A program made the translations under genes and the position numbers. A stretch of 64,000 nucleotides of DNA from NCBI GenBank assembly GCA_002786025.1, contig NHNW01000073.1, positions 186,001 to 250,000 of the forward strand. Direction: 5' to 3'. Shown here one piece after another: positions 44,083 to 53,072 of this stretch; position 1 is the first letter of the stretch, and each line of letters opens with the position of its first letter. The stretch is from Zasmidium citrigriseum (lineage: Eukaryota; Ascomycota; Dothideomycetes; Mycosphaerellales; Mycosphaerellaceae). The notes beneath the pieces were generated by a model. That model searched no databases. It was not told the origin of the DNA and was given only the letters and a program-made list of their open reading frames with translations.

Positions 44083-45060
44083 ATGGCTCCCTCCAAAATG
44101 CTTTGTCTTCTCGCTCTGATCTTTCTCGCCTTCAAACCACGATCAGCAAAGCACGGAACGACGACGCCCATGATGGGGCGAACCAAGTTGCAAGACGTCA
44201 AAGACGAGCTGAAGAGGACCAAAGCGGAACTACAGGCTATCCAGCGGCAGAAGAATGCTTGTCGTACTGCATTCTCTCAGGCGCTGCCGTGAGTCCCACG
44301 TCCACACTGCAATGAAGGATGACTGACATACAGCCCGCAGACTCGGAGACCACATTACTGTCCTCAGCGTCGGTCAAGAGCTCGAAGCCATCTACCTCCA
44401 CACTGGCCTCCTGCCAGAGCCAACGAAGCTATGGATCGCCTCGCACGGCCTGGTGAACAACCTCGTCTACCCAATCCTCGAGGAGTCTGCAGATATGCTT
44501 CGGCGCTACCGTCTCTTTCTTTACACTGGCAAGGTTGTCAGCAAAGACGAAGACGCGGAAAGTCCGCATGAAGGAGACTCCGAATGGCACCAGCTGATCC
44601 TGATGTACGTCTTTGGGGCCAAAATCAGGGACGAGAAGTTCGCCAACACGGTCATCGATGCGCTGGTCGAGAAAGTCCAAGAGGAAGACAGTTACCCCAC
44701 CGAATTTGCTCACGACGTGTGGGAGGCGACGAAGTACGGCGATCCGTTGAGGAAGTTGTATCTGGACTTGCACGTCTGGCTTGGTCAGGGTAAGTGGCAA
44801 GAGCACTGCTCAAACCCAGAAAAATGATTGTTGACGTCGCTCCAGGTGAGGGCATTCAGTCCCCTTACGACGACCGCAATGGCCCAGCGGAGTTCTTACG
44901 CCACGTCAAACTGGGTCTCGCTGTCGCAGGAGAGAAGGTCTACGATTCAGAAGTCCTGCCACCGTGGGAGACAGGCTTGTGCTTGAAGTATCATAAGCAT
45001 CAGTTGACGGCTGTGTGTGGAACTGAGGTGGCGGAGGTGATTGACTTGACTGAGGACTGA
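44083..45060 (+). CDS. BTB/POZ-like fungal protein
   Basis: Three exons, 44083-44288, 44341-44789 and 44846-45060 (introns 52 and 56 nt), give 289 residues. The N-terminus is hydrophobic (MAPSKMLCLLALIFLAF) and then coiled-coil-like (LQDVKDELKRTKAELQAI). A start at the ATG pair near 44170 would drop the hydrophobic part, and I cannot decide between them. The body has the layout of fungal BTB-like proteins: ITVLSVGQELEAIYLHTGLL, then MLRRYRLFLYTGKV, then LILMYVFGAKIRDEKFANTVIDALVEK. BTB proteins mediate protein-protein contacts, often with Cul3 ligases; that link is not shown here. The protein ends in a SUMO-interacting-like VIDLTED. Confidence 0.72.
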
Positions 45061-45638
45061 TGGCGCACTGCTTCTGTGGGCATTCTGCTGGCCGATGAGA
45101 GGTTGTGAGGGAAGACTGTGAAGAGGATGTTGATGGGATTGAAAGATCGACGGCCGGGTGAGGTTCAATGCAGGCATTGCCAAGCTCATAGTTCGGCGTG
45201 GTTCTCGTGTCAAACATGTGGTCGCCCTCTATGCAGACTGCCGTTAGCGTGCCAAAGTATACGACCAATGACAGGGCACGTAAACATTGCTGCAGAAACA
45301 AAACAAAAGTGATCTTTCTCACGCAAGGTTCAGAGACGAGTTTCGCACTGAAAGTCAAGTAGAATGAACGTCAACATTCACTCACCTCGCCCCTTCCTCT
45401 TTCCGGCGCACGTGACAGCCATCGGCCTTTGAATCCCGGGGAGCCGATCTGAAACCGACGCCCAAATAGAGTTCAGCCTCCAGATTACCCTGGCCGACCT
45501 TCCCCAAACATACGGCAAGCTTCGCCGAAGAACTTCACCCAACGAGACTCCGAGTCATTCATTGACTACCACCGCCTCTCCACTCTATCCCTTCCTACCG
45601 ACCACTCGAACATCGTCAGACGCTGCCTCTCGCCCACG
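45061..45638. other. Intergenic region
   Basis: About 580 bp, pyrimidine-rich just before the carrier ATG. No gene seen. Confidence 0.3.
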
Positions 45639-46880
45639 ATGTCGACCGACAAGCCCCTCCCCTTCATATACCAGTTCGCGGCCGGTGCCATTGCTGGCGT
45701 GTCGGAGATTCTGGTCATGTATCCGTTGGATGTGGTTAAGACGAGAGTGTAAGAACACACGCGCTGGAAGAATTGGGCAAGAGGGGAAGATTGACACTGT
45801 GTGTGCTTACAGGCAGATCCAGGGCGCAGTTCCCGTGCCCGGACAGGATCACTACACGAGCATGATGGACTGTTTCCGGAAGATTATTGCGAATGAAGGG
45901 TAAGTCATACAATTGTGCGGCATGAGTGAGGCATTGCGGTTGCGGAGGATACTGGGCGGCGGCGGGCAGAGCGTGGACGAGCAGAGCAGAGCATGAGCAG
46001 GAACGAGGCATTGGGAGCCATTGGATTATCTCACCGGTACTGATACGCAGAGCAGCCCATCCCGTCTCTACCGCGGTATCACGGCTCCCATCCTCATGGA
46101 GGCACCCAAGCGTGCTACCAAGTTCGCCGCCAACGACGAGTGGGGCAAGGTCTACAGGAACCTCTTCGGTGTCGCCAAGATGAACCAGTCCCTCTCCATC
46201 CTCACTGGTGCTTCGGCCGGTGCTACTGAGGCTTTCGTGGTGGTGCCATTCGAGCTCGTCAAGATTCGGTTACAAGGTCCGTACAACATACATTGCACAA
46301 GAATGGCAAGGTGCTGATAAGATTACAGACAAGGCGCAAGCAGCCAAGTACAACGGCATGCTCGACTGCGTCGCCAAGATCGTCCGTCAAGAGGGCGTCT
46401 TGACCCTCTACCAAGGCCTCGAGTCTACCATCTGGCGCCACGTCCTCTGGAACAGCGGCTACTTCGGCTGCATCTTCCAAGTCCGCGCCCTCCTCCCTGC
46501 AAACCCCACCAAAGACAAGTCGATCCAGATGCGCAACGACCTCATCTCGGGTAGCATTGGTGGCACTGTTGGTACGATCCTCAACACTCCTATGGACGTC
46601 GTCAAGAGCAGAATACAGAACAGCCCGAAGGTTGCGGGCGGTGTTCCGAAGTATGGCTGGGCGTGGCCGGCTTTGGGTCTTGTCGCGAAGGAGGAGGGTT
46701 TCGGTGCGCTGTATAAGGGTTTCTTGCCCAAGGTGTTGCGTCTAGGTCCGGGAGGTGGTATCCTGTTGGTGGTGAGTATCAAATTATACATCCTTTGGCA
46801 GAGATTGGATACTGACAGTCTTGCAGGTCTTCACCGGCGTCATGGACTTCTTCCGCAAGATGCGCGGCGAGGCTGTCTAA
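45639..46880 (+). CDS. Mitochondrial 2-oxodicarboxylate carrier (Odc1/Odc2 type)
   Basis: Five exons, 45639-45748, 45813-45899, 46056-46276, 46329-46771 and 46827-46880, give 304 residues, the usual carrier length. The three repeats carry PLDVVKTRVQ, PFELVKIRLQ and PMDVVKSRIQ (PxDxxKxRxQ, with E for D in the second). RLYRGITAPILMEAPKRATKFAANDEWG is diagnostic for the oxodicarboxylate subfamily, which exchanges 2-oxoadipate and 2-oxoglutarate across the inner membrane for lysine metabolism. Intron 2 is long (156 nt) and ends in CAGAGCAG: acceptors at 46052 and 46055 both keep frame, and I chose 46055 because it gives the subfamily's spacing before RLYRG. Confidence 0.92.
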
Positions 46881-47576
46881 AGCTTCAGCACACCTCGTTC
46901 ACTTTCCTGAGTATGGGCATTAGAGGTATACGGCGGCTGAAGAGTATCGTATGCATCCAGCGTGGCGTTCGAAAAAGAGGAAAGCGCAACTACTACATGG
47001 CACGATGCCTATGGTCCTATGACACACTACATAGCAGTCGAAGGCGCGCAGGTCTTCTGTATGAAATGGTCCAAAAGTGGGAATCTTGACCAAAGCTGCA
47101 CTCAATGGGTGAGTCGCGCGTCTCGTGAGCGCTGTTGATGAGAAACGCAGGTCGACGATTCCATCGGGAGCATGCTGAGAGCAATACGCGAATGGTTCTG
47201 ACATCATTGCATCTACAACACGGTATGTTTGATGAAGCACGGCGATTGTTAAGTTGTCCAAAGAGGTTAAGTGTGCGAGTTGATATTCTGCAGGATTCTG
47301 AACTTTGCCCAGCCCCGGCACCGCCACGCAAGATTGCTATGTCATCTACATGAGCAATGGCCCCCAAACAACCGCAAAACAGCAGCTTTTGGGATAGTAT
47401 GCGGATCAAGACTGAAATTAGAGGACTGCGGTCTCAGAGCATACCGTTTACTTGGGATTGCATGGAGACATGACGAGGCTTGTGCGATGACGATATGAAA
47501 TGGGAGGTTTTGATGTGAGTATAAGAGGTGAGTATCGGGCGAACTCGAGAAGAGAGAGATATCCAAGCACAGCAAG
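46881..47576. other. Intergenic region
   Basis: About 700 bp between two plus-strand genes. Short frames on both strands show no domain. Nothing else distinct seen. Confidence 0.3.
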
Positions 47577-49281
47577 ATGTACTTACCAACAATGAAGTCC
47601 TACTCCCTAGCCCTCCTCTTCTCCATCATCTCAACCGGCAGCCATGCCTTTCCGACAATCCTCCCACGCAACAACACCGCACAACTCCCCGAACTCCCTT
47701 CGAAGAACTCCTATCAAATCGTCAACAAAAACGGCACCTGGCCGTACCGCACCTACCAAACGACAAACCTCACCTCTCCCGTCCTAAACATCACAAAGAC
47801 CAGCCCGAGCCTCGCGCCTGGATTCATTTTCCTCACGATCGCTGACAACATCGATCCGACGTCCGAGAACCAGACTGGTCCTGTTGTTCTGACTACTGAA
47901 GGGGATCTTGTTTGGAGTGCGGGGGATTTGGCGGCGAGTGATCTTTCGGTCCAACAGTGGGAGGGGAAGAATGTAATTACATACTGGAGAAGCACGGGCA
48001 GTGGAGGTGCGTATGGCGAAGCTGTGGTTCTGAATTCGGGGTACGAAGGGGTGGGGAGGGTTTGTCCGGACTTGGATATTAGAGTCAAGGAGGGGGTGAA
48101 TAGTACTTGTGTGATTGATAGTCATGAGGTTGTTTTGACGGGGAGGGGGACGATGTGAGTATCTTGACTAATGGTGGGGGTGTGTGCTAATGGAGATAGG
48201 TTGGTGCCGGTTTATAATGTCACGCAGACGGATCTTACTTCTGTCGGCGGTCCCGAAGATGGCTGGGTCTATGATTGCCTCGCCGTTGAGGTCAATATCA
48301 CGACCAATGAGGTTCTCTGGAGCTGGAGTGCACTTGAGCATGTTCCCGTCAGCGATACCAAGCTTGCTCTTGGGGATGATGGCCAGAATTCTTCGAGTCC
48401 GTTTGGCTGGTTCCACATGAACAGCCTCCAGCCCTTCCAGGACCACGTGCTGGTTAATTCTCGAGAAACGTGGAGCAGCTACTACGTCAATCGTAATGGG
48501 AGTATCGAGTGGACGTTAGACGGAAAGGATGGTGGGGACTTCGGTCCTCTACCCACGGGCGGGGATCTCGTAAGTCTCCATCCCCCTCAATGTCAAAGCC
48601 AATATGCTAATGACTGCGTTATGACAGTCCTGGCAACACCACGCCCGCCTCCATCCCTCCCCCTACGCGAACAACACAAACCAACTCCTCTGGACGGCTT
48701 TCGCGGATAACAACGACCAGCCCACCGGCCACAATGAGTCTTTCGCTTTGGGCTTGCTGCTCGATCTTCCGCCTTCGAAGGAGAAGTCACCGAGAGTGTA
48801 TTCGACACTGCATGATCCTGAGGATCCTTTGGTGGCTTTTGCAGAAGGCTCCTACCAATTCCTCGGAACTCCTCATCCGAATTCTTCGGCTTTTGTTGGG
48901 TATGGCACGTCGCCGACCTTCAAGGAGTACAACGCCGAGGGGGAGGTTGTCTACTCCGCGGACTTCGGCTTCAGAGCTCTTCAACACTCCGCGCAGTCGT
49001 ATCGCGCGCTGAAATATGACTGGCATGCGACGCCGAGTGCGCCTGTGGCTCTCGCAATGCGCGGGGATACTGGGTATATAAGCTGGAACGGCGCGACGGA
49101 TGTTGATGGGTATAGGATTTTCGCGGGACGGGAGGAGGGGTGTTTGGAGGCTGTGGGGTGGGTTCGGAGGAGGGGGTTTGAGACTAGTTTTGAGGTGGAA
49201 GAGGGGTGGGGGCTTGTGAGGGTTGAGGCGGTTGAGGGCGGCAGGGTTGTTGGGGGGAGTGGGGTTGTTAAAGTGGAATGA
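47577..49281 (+). CDS. Secreted arylsulfotransferase-family (ASST-like) protein
   Basis: Three exons, 47577-48154, 48200-48569 and 48628-49281 (introns 45 and 58 nt), give 533 residues. The ATG at 47592 would start directly at the signal peptide (MKSYSLALLFSIISTGSHA) and may be the real start. The fungal ASST pattern is visible: YRTYQTTNLTSPVLNIT, PGFIFLTIAD, VVLTTEGDLVW, a central IDSHEVVLTGRGTMLVPVYN, GWFHMNSLQPF, and SWQHHARLHP at the third exon start. Bacterial ASST transfers sulfate between phenols through a His. Fungal members are secreted beta-propellers without proven activity, so the function is unknown. Many N-x-S/T sites fit secretion. Confidence 0.85.
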
Positions 49282-49593
49282 ATGATATAGTGTTGCGCCG
49301 GGATCGAATGGTCGTGGTTGTGGTGAGTGTGTAGAAATTAGATAGCGCGACTTCTCGGCCGCTTCATATCTTTCTGGTTTAAGAATCTTGGTCGATGCTC
49401 AGGCGAAGCGATAGTACTCCGCCTGCCTCCAGTAGCAAGTGAAGTCTGAAATGTCTTGGCGTGGAAGCCGCCATTTCGAACTCTGTTTCGACTTCACGTC
49501 CTCGCACCAATCATCCACGGTGCATCCCATCGCACGCCATCAAGACTCAATACTGGCGGCAATGTGATACGATCGCGACAGAAATGATGACCA
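49282..49593. other. Intergenic spacer
   Basis: About 310 bp holding the ASST-like 3' end and the NPR3 promoter. No distinct element seen. Confidence 0.3.
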
Positions 49594-51546
49594 ATGGCCG
49601 ACTTCAATCGAAAAGCCGGCTCTGGCCTCGCCGCCGTGCTCCTCATCACGCGCTCCCGGCCCGGCCCCAAGCTGGTCTTCCACTACCCTGAAGTGCCGGA
49701 AAGAAAGATCCACGTCCATCACGGCGAGGATACTGATGACTCTGATACCGAGACTGATGAACCAGCCGAAAGCCATGGGGTAGGACTGAGGAACGGTCCG
49801 CCGGCTGCTGGCTTGGCGAAGCTCGCTTTGGATGGGAATTCAAACGGGAATGGCCATTCCGAGACAGTATTTGGGCATGCTGTCGAGACTCTAGAGAAGA
49901 TTTTATCGCCTGGGCGCTGGTGTGACCAGAAGAAGTTCGAAGTCTGTGTCAATGGATTGACGTTTGTGGGGCATCCAGTCTACGCTTTGGCGGATGCAGA
50001 ATGGACGGAGAAGCCGCAAGAGAGTGCAGAAAGCGCGGCGGCAAAGCTCAAGAAATCTGGGCTGAGAGCCCATCAGAAGTATGGCGATTACCATATGTAC
50101 CTCGATCCTGGGAGCCTGGCCAGTACTCCTCCCGGACTGAGGACCGAGCACGACTTCACCCACATCCCGGAGAGCCTGGATTCGCAAAAGGGACTGGCGG
50201 CTTCTATGGAGAGCGGGTCCACGGCGTCTGCTTCTGCGTCAGAGCAGTTGACGATGTTTCATGTTGTTCTTGCGATGCGATCTCATGGCACCGAGGGTCA
50301 GAGGGAGATCAAGGCCGTGTACAAGGAGGTTGCGAAAGTCCTGAGCAAGGCGCTTCATTACTGCCAGAAGCAAAGCAACTACGTGACGACTGAGAGTCGA
50401 AGACTACTTGCCTTGCGGGCGAAAGCGAAGGCATCGCAGTCTACGACCCAGGGTCTATGGAAGGAGATGACTGAGACCAGCGAACTGGCTTGGGCATTGA
50501 AGGAAGTCTATGATCGGATCACTAATGCTGAAGTCGCTGGAATCAGGCTCAATGGTATGGAGATGTCGTTGCACATCACAGGTTTTGAGCCAAATGCCGA
50601 CAATGGGGAACCTGAGCCGCTGTCTGGCCTACTGCTCCTTGAGAACAAGGAGACCCTCCTCCATCAGCTCTCTCATCCAGATGCATCGCCTTTGGCACAC
50701 TTCATCCGTGAGATGACTCCAACCAAGAACCTTCAAAAGCATGCCACGAACCTTGGGATACCAATCAATGACATTCTGTACCTGGCGCAGCACCTGGTCA
50801 AATGGCGCAAAGCTCGTGTTATCATGCCTCTCCATCAACGGAATACATACGTTGTAGGCCCAGACGCACCGCTTGATAATCTCCCTCAGCTCAGGGATGG
50901 ATACGTCAAGCTTTTCCCTACACTCCCAAGCCTACCCAACATGATCAAAGTTCTGAGTGGCAAGCCCATCAGGTTCGGTGTGCTGGTGCCTTCTCGAGAT
51001 CATCGAACTGCTTATATGGACATTCTGTCCTACCTCGTGAGGAACAATCTGGTGGTACAGCTGAAGACGTATGGCTGGTTGCGCCTTCCTAAGAGGCTTG
51101 CAAATGTGCCACAGCACCCAGCCAAAACAGATTCGAACAAGCGACCCATGTCCGCTCGAGGCCTGCTCTCACCACGCATGCGGCCTGTCGACGACGACAG
51201 CATCAGCGTTCATTCAGACAGAACGACAATTGCCGCTCCTACAAGCAAGTCCACCAAACGACTCAGCGCAGGCAAGCCCACCGAAGACGACGAAAATCAA
51301 GACTTCATCATCGTCACCAGGCCCATGGAGCCCACAGATGAAGAAGGCAAGCTCATCGAGCACATGCAATTCGAGCTGAGTAATGTCGAGTTCCGAGAGA
51401 ACTTCTCACTGATCCTGCCACATCTGGATGGCGAGCATGCTTTTGAGGAAATTGCAGCGAAGGTCGGATTGAAAAGGTCGAAAATTGAGGAATGGCTGAG
51501 TGAGTTGGAGAAGAAGAGGTGGTTGATGACGATGAGGTGTATTTGA
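49594..51546 (+). CDS. NPR3: Npr3, SEACIT/GATOR1 complex subunit
   Basis: Intronless, 650 residues from the ATG at 49594. The N-terminal longin-like start SGLAAVLLITRSRPGPKLVFHYP is characteristic of Npr3/NPRL3. The middle carries WCDQKKFEVCVNGLTFVGHPVY and FHVVLAMRSHG. The C-terminus has winged-helix segments (FSLILPHLDGEHAFEEIAAKVGLKRSKIEEWLSELE is the last; positions about 608-643). Npr2-Npr3 with Iml1 form the GAP that inactivates the Rag GTPase Gtr1 when amino acids fall, which shuts off TORC1. The insert around residues 515-575 is Ser/Thr/Pro-rich and disordered. The next gene starts 146 bp downstream on the same strand. Confidence 0.93.
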   Translation: MADFNRKAGSGLAAVLLITRSRPGPKLVFHYPEVPERKIHVHHGEDTDDSDTETDEPAESHGVGLRNGPPAAGLAKLALDGNSNGNGHSETVFGHAVETLEKILSPGRWCDQKKFEVCVNGLTFVGHPVYALADAEWTEKPQESAESAAAKLKKSGLRAHQKYGDYHMYLDPGSLASTPPGLRTEHDFTHIPESLDSQKGLAASMESGSTASASASEQLTMFHVVLAMRSHGTEGQREIKAVYKEVAKVLSKALHYCQKQSNYVTTESRRLLALRAKAKASQSTTQGLWKEMTETSELAWALKEVYDRITNAEVAGIRLNGMEMSLHITGFEPNADNGEPEPLSGLLLLENKETLLHQLSHPDASPLAHFIREMTPTKNLQKHATNLGIPINDILYLAQHLVKWRKARVIMPLHQRNTYVVGPDAPLDNLPQLRDGYVKLFPTLPSLPNMIKVLSGKPIRFGVLVPSRDHRTAYMDILSYLVRNNLVVQLKTYGWLRLPKRLANVPQHPAKTDSNKRPMSARGLLSPRMRPVDDDSISVHSDRTTIAAPTSKSTKRLSAGKPTEDDENQDFIIVTRPMEPTDEEGKLIEHMQFELSNVEFRENFSLILPHLDGEHAFEEIAAKVGLKRSKIEEWLSELEKKRWLMTMRCI

Positions 51547-51692
51547 AAGGTCTGGAAGCTCTTCTTCTTCGGGAAAACGACGGAGCTGAAGGAGGTACCG
51601 CATGCCCTACCCTTGGCGTGGATGCCTACCTCTCGACATCTCAGCTCTTCTTCGGAGCAGGACTTCGAACTGTTCCTTTCCTATCGATCGAG

Positions 51693-52688
51693 ATGGCGGA
51701 CAGCGGAGACGCATCTAACAATGGTGTCCTGCTCTTCGGAGTACCGACTGAAGCCGGCACACACTTTTCCGGTCAGGCTAAAGCTCCAAAAGCCATCATC
51801 AAAGACGCCGGATTGCTCGACAAGCTGCAATCCTCGGGCTTCACGGTCACTATCGACGATGCCATCGTAGCGTCGGAAGATCCTGGATTGCAGGAGGCGG
51901 CAAAGCACAAATCCGCACCGAAAGTCAATGGTGTACGCAATGAGGCCTACACGCTCAAAGTCCTACATGCAGTGAAAGATCGCCTCGTTCACCTCGCCGC
52001 TATCGATGAGGACATCAAGAAGGAGTTTCTGATGGCTATTGGTGGCGACTGCACTATCACGCCTCCTATCCTCTCCGCTCTGCATACTTGGCATCCCTCC
52101 GGAACCAAGATCGGCCTATTGTATTTCGACGGCGATGTGGATCTCACGCTCCCCTCGCAGTCGCTCTCACCAGGTTCAAGCGGCATTCTGGACTCCATGA
52201 CCATGACACATTTGACATGCCGTGAGGGTGGATTGGAGAGTATGCGGGCCTTCCGCCGCCCAGATGGCACACCCCTTGTGAACAGCGAGAACATCGTCCT
52301 CTTCGGCTTCGATCCCTTACAACCGGAAGCAGAACACTGGACCTACCTCCTCGAACACGGCTTCAAAGCCTTCAGTCGCCCAACCGTCCAAAACGATCCG
52401 GTAGGCACAGCCAACAAAGCGCTGAAATGGTTGGAAGAGAGATGTGATGTGCTCTACGTGCACTTCGACGTCGATTGTATCGACTCAGGGGAGTTTCCGC
52501 TGGCGAATTATCCTCATTATGCTGGACTTGGGGTTGAGGAGGCCCTCAATGCTTTGAAGGAGTTTCTTGGCAGTCGGAAATTTAGGGGCTTTATTGTGAG
52601 GGAGGTTAATCCGGAGAGGGATGGTGATGGGAAGATGGTTGGGAGACTGGTTAGCGGGATTGTGGAGGGGATGAGGGGGAGGTTGTGA
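51693..52688 (+). CDS. Arginase-fold (ureohydrolase-like) protein with altered metal ligands
   Basis: Intronless, 331 residues from the ATG at 51693. The frame is open further upstream without an ATG. The fold is recognised from three signatures, each changed. GGDCT at 117-121 replaces GGDHS, so the first metal-binding His is Cys120. DGDVD at 146-150 replaces DAHxD, so the second His is Asp148. HFDVDCID at 257-264 keeps both Asp of the SFDxDxxDP motif. The N-terminal FGVPTEAGTHFSGQAKAPKAI fits the ureohydrolase superfamily. Two of six canonical Mn ligands are thus substituted, so arginase or agmatinase activity should not be assumed. A different metal, a different amidine substrate or a non-enzymatic role are all possible. 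It could be a conserved fungal subfamily. Confidence 0.85.
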   Translation: MADSGDASNNGVLLFGVPTEAGTHFSGQAKAPKAIIKDAGLLDKLQSSGFTVTIDDAIVASEDPGLQEAAKHKSAPKVNGVRNEAYTLKVLHAVKDRLVHLAAIDEDIKKEFLMAIGGDCTITPPILSALHTWHPSGTKIGLLYFDGDVDLTLPSQSLSPGSSGILDSMTMTHLTCREGGLESMRAFRRPDGTPLVNSENIVLFGFDPLQPEAEHWTYLLEHGFKAFSRPTVQNDPVGTANKALKWLEERCDVLYVHFDVDCIDSGEFPLANYPHYAGLGVEEALNALKEFLGSRKFRGFIVREVNPERDGDGKMVGRLVSGIVEGMRGRL

Positions 52689-53072
52689 GCAATGAATGCC
52701 AGTCTCCTTTCCGGTCATCTCGACGCCCAGCTTTCAAGATACTGCTCAGCGTTGCGCTCCGGCGATTGGCCTATGATTGCGAAGTTGATGACGGGACTGT
52801 GCAGGGGCGATTCGATGAGGAAGCTAGACGATTTGGCTTCGACAACGACTTGGTTTTCTTCTCTCGTGCCAAGTGTCTGGTCCGCCGCACAGCATTCTGC
52901 TAACAGGGGGGGCAAGCGAGTCTCGCGCTGGCCACGACATAGCTGCGCCCACGCTCACATCCCGACCTCAGCTCGCTCAAGACTTCATGGCTGTGACACA
53001 GCTGCGGTACGACTGAAGCACAACAAATCCTCAGCTTGTCTTCCGAAAGCTCCTTTCGAACTCGGCACTACT
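52689..53072. other. Intergenic spacer upstream of the HET gene
   Basis: About 380 bp. The HET frame is open back to an ATG at 52692, only three bases after the arginase-fold stop, but that leader is composition-poor and probably untranslated. Confidence 0.35.

Noticed and set aside
52692..53072. Upstream extension of the HET protein
   Set aside because: The ATG is three bases after the preceding stop and the 127-residue leader has no HET-family similarity; the later ATG is preferred.
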